DNA of 36,668 nt, from assembly GCA_023426375.1 (NCBI GenBank), contig JAFAAV010000007.1, forward strand, positions 1 to 36,668, in the 5' to 3' direction. Below the pieces are notes generated by a model. It had not been told where the DNA came from and made no database searches. It saw nothing but the letters and a program-made list of their open reading frames with translations. This document shows, piece after piece, positions 1 to 6,941 of this stretch. A program made the position numbers and the translations under genes. This DNA is from Actinomycetes bacterium. Its GTDB lineage: Bacteria; Actinomycetota; Actinomycetes; Actinomycetales; Micrococcaceae. How positions within the stretch are numbered: position 1 is the stretch's first letter; each line of letters begins with the position of its first letter.

Positions 1-1157
1 TCACGCAGATCACTCACCTGCGGCTTCTTGTCCGTGCGCTGCTCGGAACCACGGTTCAGCTGGGACAGTGCGATGACCGGGACCTCGAGCTCCTTGGCGA
101 GAAGCTTGAGCGCACGGGAGAACTCGGATACTTCTTGCTGACGGGACTCGACCTTCTTGCCGGAGCTCATGAGCTGCAGGTAGTCGAGCACCACAAGCTT
201 CAGGTCGTGCTTCTGCTTCAACCGTCGGCACTTCGCGCGGATCTCCATGAGCGACATGTTGGGCGAGTCGTCGATGAACAGCGGCGCGGAGTCCATCTTG
301 CCCATGATCTGCGCGATCTTGGCCCACTGTTCGTCCTGCAACGTACCGGCGCGCAGGTCCTGCATCTGCAGGGTGCCCTCGGCCGCGAGCAGACGCATGG
401 CGATCTCGTTGCGGCTCATTTCCAGCGAGAAGATCACGGAGGTCATGTTGTGCTTGATCGACGCGGAACGCGCAATATCCAGCGCGAACGTCGACTTACC
501 CATGGCGGGACGCGCCGCGATCACGATCATCTGACCGCCCTGGAAACCGTGCGTCAACTCGTCCAGTTCGATGAATCCGGTGGGCACGCCCTGCATGCCC
601 TCGCGGTTACCGGCCGCCTCGATCTCATCCACGGCGGATTCCATGACCTCGCTGAGCACCACGTAGTCCTCGGACGTACGCCGCTCGGCCACCTGATAAA
701 TCTCACCCTGGGCCTCGTTGACGATGTCATCGACCTCGCCGTCCTGCGAGTAGCCCAGCTGCGCGATCTTGGTACCGGCCTCCACCAGGCGCCGCAGTAC
801 CGCACGCTCGCGCACGATCTCCGCGTAGAAACCCGCGTTGGCCGCGGTCGGCACGGACGCGATCAGCGAGTGCAGGTAGGCCACGCCACCGATACGTTCG
901 ATCTCACCGCGCTTGGTGAGCTCGTCGCCCACGGTGATCGCATCGGCAGGTTCGCCGCGCCCGTAAAGGGAGATCACGGCGTCGTAAATGGACTCGTGCG
1001 CCGGCTTGTAGAAATCCACGCCGCGCAGCACTTCCACCACGTCCGCGATGGCGTCCTTGGAGAGCAGCATGCCGCCCAGCACCGACTGCTCCGCCACGTT
1101 GTCGTGCGGCAGCGAGCGCCCGTATTCCTCGCGCGATCCGGACGTGTATTCCGACAC
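1..1157 (-). CDS. dnaB: Replicative DNA helicase DnaB, 3' end outside the window
   Basis: Hexameric helicase that unwinds DNA ahead of the replisome. About 385 codons are visible, starting VSEYTSGSREEYGRSLPHDN, and the frame runs off the left edge, so some 75-80 C-terminal residues are missing against the usual ~460. The N-terminal domain (primase contact) comes first, then the RecA-like core with Walker A ARPAMGKS and the Walker B-like LVVLDYLQLM. No intein interrupts the visible P-loop. I chose GTG at 1157 because GGAAG lies 9 nt upstream; GTG at 1163 is also in frame, and a TGA lies directly before it. The gene lies upstream of and divergent to the CNNM/CBS pair. dnaB close to rplI/ssb matches mycobacterial order. 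The family is certain, the start slightly uncertain. Confidence 0.96.
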   Translation of the reverse strand, partial: MSEYTSGSREEYGRSLPHDNVAEQSVLGGMLLSKDAIADVVEVLRGVDFYKPAHESIYDAVISLYGRGEPADAITVGDELTKRGEIERIGGVAYLHSLIASVPTAANAGFYAEIVRERAVLRRLVEAGTKIAQLGYSQDGEVDDIVNEAQGEIYQVAERRTSEDYVVLSEVMESAVDEIEAAGNREGMQGVPTGFIELDELTHGFQGGQMIVIAARPAMGKSTFALDIARSASIKHNMTSVIFSLEMSRNEIAMRLLAAEGTLQMQDLRAGTLQDEQWAKIAQIMGKMDSAPLFIDDSPNMSLMEIRAKCRRLKQKHDLKLVVLDYLQLMSSGKKVESRQQEVSEFSRALKLLAKELEVPVIALSQLNRGSEQRTDKKPQVSDLR

Positions 1158-1163
1158 CCTCAC

Positions 1164-1408
1164 TCACTTCCATTCCTCAAAGACTGCGTTCCATTGTCGC
1201 ACCGCACGGGGACACGGATAACACGCGTTCACCATGGGGCAGGACGACGCCGCTCGCCCCTAGCCAACTCACAGTCAAGCCCAGTACATTTATCTCGTTT
1301 TATATTTTCGCGGCACACCGAGCGCCGCCCTCACCGAGATACGGAGACCATGAGCGCCCCTAGCGACGCCCCCTGTAAAAGACCCGGTTTTCTGAGTTGT
1401 AGCCAGGG
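1164..1408. other. Divergent intergenic region between dnaB and the CNNM/CBS pair
   Basis: About 245 bases that should hold promoters for both directions. An AT-rich patch lies at 1284-1306, including TATATT at 1301-1306, but I see no convincing -35 element at the right distance on either strand. A possible 23-codon upstream ORF with its own GGAG starts at 1350 (reported as a finding). Nothing else is recognisable. Confidence 0.5.
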
Positions 1409-2848
1409 GTGGTGGAGCTAGTGGAAGTCGTCTCCATCATCATCGGACTCGTGCTGATCGCAGCGTGCGGCGCCTTTGTCGCCGCCGAGTTCTCCCTCAT
1501 CACCGTCAACCGCAATGACGTAGAGGCCGCCGCCAAGACCGGCGACCGCCGCTCCCAGGGTGTGCTGAAGGGCATGAAGACCCTGTCCACCCAGCTCTCC
1601 GGGGCTCAGCTGGGCATTACCGTGACCAACCTGGGCATCGGCTTCCTCGCGGAACCCGCTATCGCTGCCCTGATTACGGGCCCTCTCACCGACGCCGGCC
1701 TGTCACCGGTCGCGGCCCGCTCCACCTCCATCACGCTGGCCCTGGTGCTGGCCACCGGCCTGACCATGATCTTCGGCGAGCTGGTGCCCAAGAACCTCGC
1801 GATCGCCAAGCCACTGGCCACCGCCAAGGCAGTGGTCGGCTTCCAGCGCGGCTTCACCAAGGTGCTGGGCTGGCCCATCCGCCTGTTCAACAACAACGCC
1901 AATAAGATCGTGCGCGCGTTGGGCGTGGAGCCTCAGGAGGAACTGGCTTCGACCCGCTCCCCCGAGGAGCTCGCCGGTCTGGTCCGCCACTCCGCCAATC
2001 AAGGTGCGTTGGCATCCCAGACCGCGGAACTCGTGGAGCGTTCGTTCGCGTTCGGTGACCGCCGCGCGCATGATGCGATGACCCCGCGCGGCCAGATGGT
2101 CACCCTGTCCCCGGACGACACCGTGCGGGATCTGCTGCGCGAATCCAAGGCCACAGGCTTCTCCCGTTTCCCGGTACTGCACGAGGACAAGGAGCACGTC
2201 CTGGGTCAGGTGCACGTGCGCCAGGCCCTGGCCGTTCCCTACGCCCAGCGTGAGTCCGTGACCGTCGAACAGATCATGGGCGAAGTTCGTTTCGTCCCGG
2301 ACACCGTGGAGCTGGACGACCTCATGGACATCCTGCGCACCGGTGCCCTGCAGATGACGCTGCTCGTGGACGAGTTCGGCGACATCGCCGGTCTGGTCAC
2401 CCTGGAGGATCTCGTGGAGGAACTCGTGGGCGAGGTTCGGGACGAGCACGACCCCCAGGACGAGCCCCACGCCGAACAGCACGACGGCGTCTGGACCTTC
2501 TCCGCAGCCCTGCGCCCGGACGAGGCCAGCGATCACCTGGGCGTCACGGTCCCCGAACACGAGGACTACGAGACCCTGGCCGGCCTCATCACCCTGGATC
2601 TGGGCCGCCTGGCCGAGGTGGGTGACACCGTCACAGTCGAATCCGATCCGGACCCCGGTGAGGATCCCGTACTCATCACGTTCGAGGTGATCGACCTGGA
2701 TGAGCACCGCATCACCGAGCTGACCGCTCGCGTGAGCGAGTTGCCGTCCGAGGATGACACCGACCACGAGAACCCGGAGCAGAACGCGAAGGCCACCGAC
2801 CACCACGAGGCCCCGAGCGGCGTCGTCGACCAGGAGGAGAACCGATGA
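1409..2848 (+). CDS. CNNM/CBS-domain membrane protein (HlyC/CorC family), first of a pair
   Basis: Integral membrane protein of the CNNM/CorC (TlyC, hemolysin C-like) family. Members are linked to magnesium or cobalt efflux, but the substrate cannot be read from sequence. The 479 residues show an N-terminal CNNM (DUF21) domain with hydrophobic helices over about residues 5-190, then two CBS repeats around 215-340 (containing RFPVL and the closing GLVTLEDLVEELVGEV), a CorC/HlyC C-terminal domain around 350-440, and a very acidic tail. GTG at 1409 gives this length, but GTG at 1412 and at 1421 are also possible; the last shares one base with the stop of a small upstream ORF. The stop overlaps the next gene by 4 nt (ATGA), so the two are translationally coupled and probably act together. 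Confidence 0.93.
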   Translation: MVELVEVVSIIIGLVLIAACGAFVAAEFSLITVNRNDVEAAAKTGDRRSQGVLKGMKTLSTQLSGAQLGITVTNLGIGFLAEPAIAALITGPLTDAGLSPVAARSTSITLALVLATGLTMIFGELVPKNLAIAKPLATAKAVVGFQRGFTKVLGWPIRLFNNNANKIVRALGVEPQEELASTRSPEELAGLVRHSANQGALASQTAELVERSFAFGDRRAHDAMTPRGQMVTLSPDDTVRDLLRESKATGFSRFPVLHEDKEHVLGQVHVRQALAVPYAQRESVTVEQIMGEVRFVPDTVELDDLMDILRTGALQMTLLVDEFGDIAGLVTLEDLVEELVGEVRDEHDPQDEPHAEQHDGVWTFSAALRPDEASDHLGVTVPEHEDYETLAGLITLDLGRLAEVGDTVTVESDPDPGEDPVLITFEVIDLDEHRITELTARVSELPSEDDTDHENPEQNAKATDHHEAPSGVVDQEENR

Positions 2849-3891
2849 GCGACTTCGCCGGACTGCTGCTCACCGTGGTGCTGCTGGCAGGCAACGCATT
2901 CTTCGTGGGCGCGGAATTCGCTCTGATCTCCGCGCGCCGCACCGTGATCGAGCCCAAGGCACTCGAGGGGAAATGGGCCGCCAAGGTCACCCTCAAGGCC
3001 ATGGAGAACGTCTCCCTCATGATGGCCGGCGCGCAGCTGGGCATCACCATCTGCACCCTGGCGCTGGGTGCCATCAGTGAACCGGCCATCGCGCACCTGC
3101 TCGAGGTCCCGTTCGCCGCGATCGGCGTGCCGGAAGCACTGCAGCACCCCATCGCCTTCGCGATCGCGCTGTCCCTGGTGACCTACCTGCACGTGGTGAT
3201 CGGCGAGATGGTCCCCAAGAACATCGCGCTGGCCACTCCCGAGCGCAGCGCCCTGGTGCTGGGCCCCATGCTGATGGGCGTGGTCACCGTGCTGCGACCG
3301 CTGCTGTGGATCATGAATGGTATCGCGAACGGCATTCTGCGCCTGATGCGCGTCCAACCCAAGGACGAGGTCACCTCGGTCTTCACGCGCGACGAGGTGG
3401 CCGCCCTGGTCGCCGAATCACGCCACGGCGGGCTGCTGGAAGCCAACGACGAGCGCCTGCTCCTGGGCGCCCTCACCTTCGAGGAACGCAGCGTCAAGGG
3501 CATCATGATCCCCATGAGCAAGGTGACGTGTCTGCCCTCGGACGTGACCACCGCGCAGGCCGAGATCATCGCCGCGGACAGCTACTCGCGTTTCCCGATG
3601 CTCGCCCGCGACGGCTCGCTCGCCGGGTACGTGCACATCAAGGACCTCATCGAGGAGGACGACGCCGCTCGCGACCTTCCCATCGAGGCCTCCCAGGTGC
3701 GCACCCTGCCCCGCATCAACGCTGACATGCCGCTGCGACAAGCGCTGACCATCATGCAGAACTCGGGTGCCCACCTGGGCGCCGTGATTTCAGCGGACGG
3801 CCACGTGGATGGAATCGTCACGCTCGAGGACATGCTCGAAGAGCTGGTGGGTCAGATCCGCGACGACAGCCGCATGATCCGCGAGGCTTAA
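2845..3891 (+). CDS. CNNM/CBS-domain membrane protein (HlyC/CorC family), second of a pair
   Basis: Second member of the coupled pair, 348 residues. The CNNM (DUF21) membrane domain covers about residues 1-180 and opens with a hydrophobic helix and the family's NAFFVGAEFALISARR segment. A CBS pair follows (SRFPMLARDG; GIVTLEDMLEELVGQI) and the protein ends soon after. It therefore lacks the CorC/HlyC C-terminal domain of its partner, as is common for the shorter member of tandem CNNM pairs. ATG at 2845 lies inside the stop of the previous gene. The gene is followed within 5 bases by a long inverted repeat that may end the transcript. A complex of the two proteins is inferred from coupling. 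Transport specificity is unknown. Confidence 0.93.
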   Translation: MSDFAGLLLTVVLLAGNAFFVGAEFALISARRTVIEPKALEGKWAAKVTLKAMENVSLMMAGAQLGITICTLALGAISEPAIAHLLEVPFAAIGVPEALQHPIAFAIALSLVTYLHVVIGEMVPKNIALATPERSALVLGPMLMGVVTVLRPLLWIMNGIANGILRLMRVQPKDEVTSVFTRDEVAALVAESRHGGLLEANDERLLLGALTFEERSVKGIMIPMSKVTCLPSDVTTAQAEIIAADSYSRFPMLARDGSLAGYVHIKDLIEEDDAARDLPIEASQVRTLPRINADMPLRQALTIMQNSGAHLGAVISADGHVDGIVTLEDMLEELVGQIRDDSRMIREA

Positions 3892-3895
3892 CCGA

Positions 3896-3939
3896 CACAC
3901 GCTGTCCACGGGTTGTGGAAAACCTGTGGACAGCGTGTG
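3896..3939. terminator. Long inverted repeat after the CNNM/CBS operon
   Basis: Perfect 14-bp arms, CACACGCTGTCCAC (3896-3909) and GTGGACAGCGTGTG (3926-3939), extended inward by five more pairs (one G-U) to a 6-base loop. It starts 4 bases after the stop codon. A GC-rich hairpin here fits a factor-independent terminator, although no T run follows, as is frequent in actinobacteria. The arms and loop also contain DnaA-box-like sequences, so its role may be double. Confidence 0.6.
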
Positions 3940-3989
3940 GAACACGCCGTGCGAACTTGTGCACGGATTGTGGATGGATCTGTGGATAA
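3902..3989. other. Cluster of DnaA-box-like sequences distant from oriC
   Basis: Six 9-mers resembling the DnaA box (TTATCCACA or TTGTCCACA and complements) lie within 88 bases: CTGTCCACG at 3902, TGTGGAAAA at 3914, TGTGGACAG at 3925, TGTGGAACA at 3936, TGTGGATGG at 3969 and a perfect TGTGGATAA at 3981-3989. Five read in the same direction. The cluster lies between convergent genes about 23 kb from the dnaA-dnaN origin. DnaA binding is inferred. Confidence 0.55.
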
Positions 3990-4313
3990 CTAGAGCACGG
4001 TGGCCATCAGCCCAAGCCAGAGCAGAGGCGAGAACACCAGCGAAAGTACCAACAGGATAATGAATCTCCCTCTGAGCAGGGGAAAAGCAACCAGCCCGGC
4101 AATGCTCAGTACCGCCGCGACAATGGACGCGATTACGCTGATGATCAGCCCGATCACCAGCACGAACACGGCCCCTTGGGGGTCCAGGGAATTGCCCATG
4201 GCAAAACTCCCGGCAAAGGCGGCCACGGCCAGGCCAAGGCAGCCCAGTCCAACCCAGTAGAGCTGGGACCCGGTGAGTCCCCTGTGTGCCTTGATCTCCA
4301 TACTGAGCATCAT
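3990..4313 (-). CDS. Small multi-pass membrane protein, function unknown
   Basis: A 107-residue hydrophobic protein with about three membrane segments: LYWVGLGCLGLAVAAFAG, AVFVLVIGLIISVIASIVAA with the following AGLVAF stretch, and FIILLVLSLVFSPLLWLGL at the C-terminus. A short charged N-terminus (MEIKAHRG) precedes the first helix. I recognise no family. Start choice: AGGGGG at 4323-4328 (complement strand) stands 9 nt before ATG at 4313 and 6 nt before an in-frame GTG at 4316, so either may be used; a longer reading from 4361 lacks a site. The gene is convergent with the CNNM/CBS operon and its stop codon abuts a perfect DnaA box. It follows rplI on the same strand but is separated by a terminator-like hairpin, so it is probably transcribed on its own. 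Confidence 0.65.
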   Translation of the reverse strand: MMLSMEIKAHRGLTGSQLYWVGLGCLGLAVAAFAGSFAMGNSLDPQGAVFVLVIGLIISVIASIVAAVLSIAGLVAFPLLRGRFIILLVLSLVFSPLLWLGLMATVL

Positions 4314-4392
4314 CACATGTAACCCCCTGGATCGTCCGGTCGTGACACTTGGGAAAGTCATAAGTACTGGTCAGAGCGTGCAAACGCAATAG

Positions 4393-4427
4393 AAATGCCC
4401 CGCGGGCCATAGACCTGCGGGGCATTT
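4393..4427 (-). terminator. Terminator after the rpsF-ssb-rpsR-rplI operon
   Basis: Perfect 11-bp arms AAATGCCCCGC (4393-4403) and GCGGGGCATTT (4417-4427) around a 13-base loop. It lies about 47 bases after the rplI stop. Read on the minus strand it ends in GCATTTCTATT, a modest U-rich tail, so it is a good factor-independent terminator for the ribosomal protein operon. Confidence 0.8.
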
Positions 4428-4474
4428 CTCAATCACATTCCACGGGCACACCGAAGGATGCCCAGGGGATGAAA

Positions 4475-4924
4475 TCAGGCGGGGACAACCTCGAACTCGA
4501 CGTTCGCGTTGACCTCTTCGTGCAGACGAACCACGGCCTGGTACACGCCGGTGGTCTTGATGCGCTGGGTGAGCTCGACACGACGCTTGTCGATGGAGCC
4601 CAGACCCGAAGCCTCAACGGCCTTGGCCACGTCTTCAGCGCGCACGGTGCCGAACAAGCGGCCCTCAGCACCGGACTTGACCGGAACGGTCAAGGTGGTG
4701 GAGGTCAGCTTGGCAGCCAGAGCCTGGGCGTCCTCGAGGGAAGCCAGGTCACGGGCGGCACGTGCCTTCTTGATGGATTCGATCTGCTTTTCAGCGCCAC
4801 GGCTCCAGGGGGTTGCGAAACCGCGCGGGAAGAGGAAGTTACGGGCGTAGCCGTTCTTCACGTCAACCACGTCACCGGCGGAACCCAGCCCGGAAACCTC
4901 GTGGGTCAGAATGATCTTTGCCAT
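4475..4924 (-). CDS. rplI: 50S ribosomal protein L9
   Basis: Large-subunit ribosomal protein that binds 23S rRNA near the base of the L1 stalk and helps keep translation in frame. The 149 residues match the usual bacterial length. The N-terminal domain has the family pattern GLGSAGDVVDVKNGYARNFL, then a long charged connecting helix (about 40-75), then the C-terminal domain with GRLFGTVRAEDVA. ATG at 4924 is preceded by GAGAGGACTGAGA on the coding strand. It is the last gene of the minus-strand cluster rpsF-ssb-rpsR-rplI and is followed by a clear terminator. The same order is found in Mycobacterium. Confidence 0.98.
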   Translation of the reverse strand: MAKIILTHEVSGLGSAGDVVDVKNGYARNFLFPRGFATPWSRGAEKQIESIKKARAARDLASLEDAQALAAKLTSTTLTVPVKSGAEGRLFGTVRAEDVAKAVEASGLGSIDKRRVELTQRIKTTGVYQAVVRLHEEVNANVEFEVVPA

Positions 4925-4944
4925 AGATTCTCAGTCCTCTCAGA

Positions 4945-5181
4945 TCAGCGGCCGGCGCCGGAGTAGGGCAGCAAAGCAACTTCACGAGCGTTCTTGATCG
5001 CCAAAGCGATCTTGCGCTGCTCCTGAACGGACACGCCAGTCACGCGGCGTGCACGGATCTTGCCGCGGTCGGAGATGAACTTGCGAAGCAGAGCGACGTC
5101 CTTGTAATCGATCTCAGTGACGCCAGCCGCCTTGAGCGGGTTCTGCTTTGGTTTCGGCTTGCGAATTTCAGCCTTGGCCAT
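4945..5181 (-). CDS. rpsR: 30S ribosomal protein S18
   Basis: Small-subunit protein that binds 16S rRNA as a heterodimer with S6. The 78 residues carry the S18 core (DYKDVALLRKFISDRGKIRARRVTG across about 25-50, then QRKIALAIKNAREVALLPY). It has no cysteines, so it is the zinc-independent form, without the CxxC-type ligands of C+ paralogues. ATG at 5181 has AAAAGGAGCACC directly upstream. It sits 20 bases before rplI and 65 bases after ssb in the same direction, with its partner S6 two genes upstream, so all four are probably co-transcribed. Confidence 0.98.
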   Translation of the reverse strand: MAKAEIRKPKPKQNPLKAAGVTEIDYKDVALLRKFISDRGKIRARRVTGVSVQEQRKIALAIKNAREVALLPYSGAGR

Positions 5182-5246
5182 CGTGGTGCTCCTTTTCGGA
5201 TGCGGAGCCCGCAGGCGTACCTGCGGGATGGGTTGGATAAGTGTGT

Positions 5247-5924
5247 TTAGAAGGGGGGCTCGTCTTCGGAATCGGTACCCCAGTCGTAATTACCACCGGA
5301 GGACTGACCCCAAGGATCGTTGCCCTGTTGCGGACGCTGCTGCTGACCACCGCCGCGGTTCGCACCGGGGTTACCCCCGCCGAAACCGCCTTGCTGGTTG
5401 CCGCCACCGGCGCCACCGAAGTTGCCGCCCTGGTTTCCACCAAAGCCGCCACCCTGTTGGCCGCCGCCGAATCCGGAGTCGCCACCGAATCCGCCACCGC
5501 CGCCGGAGTTACCGAAGCTCTGGTTGCCGCCGTAGGAGTTGCCTCCCTGGCCGCCACCGCGCGAGTTCCGGTTGACCTTGGCGGTTGCGTACCGCATGGA
5601 AGGGCCGATCTCGTCGACTTCCAGCTCGTGGCTGGTGCGACGCTCCCCTTCCTTGGTCTCGTAAGAGCGTGCCTTGAGCCGGCCCTGAACGATCACACGA
5701 GTGCCCTTGGTGAGGGACTCGGCCACGTTCTCCGCGGCTTCACGCCACACCGAGCAGCGCAAGAACAGGGTTTCCTGGTCTTTCCACTCGTTGGACTGCC
5801 GATCGAAGGCACGCGGGGTGGACGCAATCGTGAAATTGGCCACCGCGGCTCCGGACGGAGTGAAGCGCAGTTCGGGGTCGGCGGTCAGATTGCCGATCAC
5901 TGTAATGACGGTATCGCCAGCCAT
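5247..5924 (-). CDS. ssb: Single-stranded DNA-binding protein
   Basis: Coats single-stranded DNA at replication and repair sites and recruits partner proteins. In the 225 residues the OB fold covers about 1-115 (ITVIGNLTADPELRFTPSG; DRQSNEWKDQETLFLRCSVW). A long Gly/Asn/Gln-rich linker of repeated GG, GF and GN units fills about 120-210, and the conserved acidic tip DSEDEPPF that docks partners ends the protein. The linker is longer than in Escherichia coli SSB (178 aa), typical of actinobacteria. ATG at 5924 has GGAGGTTCAC just upstream. It lies between rpsF and rpsR, a widely conserved arrangement. Confidence 0.98.
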   Translation of the reverse strand: MAGDTVITVIGNLTADPELRFTPSGAAVANFTIASTPRAFDRQSNEWKDQETLFLRCSVWREAAENVAESLTKGTRVIVQGRLKARSYETKEGERRTSHELEVDEIGPSMRYATAKVNRNSRGGGQGGNSYGGNQSFGNSGGGGGFGGDSGFGGGQQGGGFGGNQGGNFGGAGGGNQQGGFGGGNPGANRGGGQQQRPQQGNDPWGQSSGGNYDWGTDSEDEPPF

Positions 5925-6048
5925 GTGAACCTCCGGTATCTGTGGACGCTGGATGCGAGACGTTGTGGGTTTTGAAGCATCTCACGGGGAACCCGTAAGG
6001 GCCTTGGGTAAGACGCCCTGTGCAGCCCTGACGGACTACACAGTCAAC

Positions 6049-6354
6049 TCACTTGGCTTCGATCTTCTGTTCTTCAGGACGGATGATCTTGGTGCGCATC
6101 ACGGCTTCATTCAGGCCCAGGACACGGTCCAGTTCCTGAGCGGTGTGCGGCTCAGCGGTGAAGTTCACAACGGCGTAGATGCCCTCGGACTTCTTCTGGA
6201 TCTCGTAGGCCAAGCGACGACGGCCCCAGATGTCGACGTTGTCGACGGTGCCGTTCTCCTTGGTGACTACCTCGAGGAACTTCTTGAGGGTCGGCTCAAC
6301 GGCGCGCTCCTCGACCTCGGGGTTGAGGATCACCATCAATTCGTATTCACGCAT
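6049..6354 (-). CDS. rpsF: 30S ribosomal protein S6
   Basis: Small-subunit protein that pairs with S18 on the 16S rRNA platform. From MREYELMVILNPEVEERAVE the product is 101 residues, the usual length, with the family segment DIWGRRRLAYEIQKKSEGIYAVVNF in the middle. Reading can be extended upstream to 6450, but that part (rich in Arg) has no family similarity. ATG at 6354 has AGGAGG about 12 nt upstream within a leader that can fold back on itself (separate entry). It is the first gene of the rpsF-ssb-rpsR-rplI cluster; the S6/S18 pair commonly regulates such operons. Confidence 0.97.
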   Translation of the reverse strand: MREYELMVILNPEVEERAVEPTLKKFLEVVTKENGTVDNVDIWGRRRLAYEIQKKSEGIYAVVNFTAEPHTAQELDRVLGLNEAVMRTKIIRPEEQKIEAK

Positions 6355-6365
6355 GTAAAGAACCC

Positions 6366-6410
6366 ACCTCCTTCGGGCTAAGCGGCTGCGGTCCTTCCGC
6401 AGCAGGAGGT
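6366..6410 (-). promoter_or_regulatory. rpsF 5' leader that can sequester its ribosome-binding site (possible S6:S18 leader)
   Basis: On the mRNA the ribosome-binding segment AGGAGGU (complement of 6366-6372) pairs perfectly with ACCUCCU (complement of 6404-6410). Between them is a second hairpin, CUGCGG/CCGCAG (6386-6391 with 6397-6402), and an asymmetric internal loop holding CCG. Bacterial rpsF operons are known to be autoregulated by S6:S18 binding a leader with a CCG motif. That this is such an element is inference from fold and position; I could not test covariation. Confidence 0.45.
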
Positions 6411-6481
6411 TCTGTGCGTTTGTCGGTACCGATCGCGTATCGAACGGCACACAGACTTGCCGAGTTTACTACAACTGCGGC

Positions 6482-6913
6482 TCAGTAGCCATTGACGCGG
6501 CGGGCCAGCCGAGCATTGAGTTGAGCCACCCGCAACGGGATGACGAACAGGTCGATGATCATGAGCAGTCCCCACAATCCCAGGATGAACCAACCGATGA
6601 TGATCGGGGTGGTGAACCAGCCGATGGCCCACAGGAGGATGTAGAAAATCCCTTGGAACGGCTGCTGCAGGTAGAACTTGTGCACACCCAACCAGCCCAG
6701 GAAGAACCACAGCACGTAGGACAGCAGCGCGGACTTACCGCCCACCACGTTGACCACGGGTGGACCCTGGCGGGGCTGACCCCACGGGGATGCTCCGGGA
6801 TTCTGGTGGAAACCGCCCTGGCGGTATCCGCCGTTGTACTGCTGCCCACCGGGGCGAACGCCGTCGCGCGGTGGCAGTGGTTGAGGTTTGTAGTATTCCG
6901 GCTCTTGGGCCAC
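6482..6913 (-). CDS. TM2-domain membrane protein
   Basis: A 143-residue protein with a Pro/Gly/Gln-rich cytoplasmic N-terminus (about 1-60, MAQEPEYYKPQPLPPRDGVR onward). A TM2 domain follows: two membrane helices joined by a short loop, with the hallmark SYVLWFFLGWLGVHKFYLQ and G-x-F-Y-I-L-L-W, and a third hydrophobic stretch IIIGWFILGLWGLLMIIDLF. TM2 proteins are widespread, but their bacterial role is unclear. ATG at 6913 has GAGGGAGTCACCGTGGCC upstream. It lies 28 bases after the gene for a single-pass exported protein, in the same direction and likely in the same transcript. Confidence 0.9.
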   Translation of the reverse strand: MAQEPEYYKPQPLPPRDGVRPGGQQYNGGYRQGGFHQNPGASPWGQPRQGPPVVNVVGGKSALLSYVLWFFLGWLGVHKFYLQQPFQGIFYILLWAIGWFTTPIIIGWFILGLWGLLMIIDLFVIPLRVAQLNARLARRVNGY

Positions 6914-6941
6914 GGTGACTCCCTCTTCGACTACCTCAAGT

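Noticed and set aside
1..1157. Intein in dnaB
   Set aside because: The visible P-loop region is continuous; later insertion points are outside the window. gyrA is also intein-free at the catalytic Tyr.
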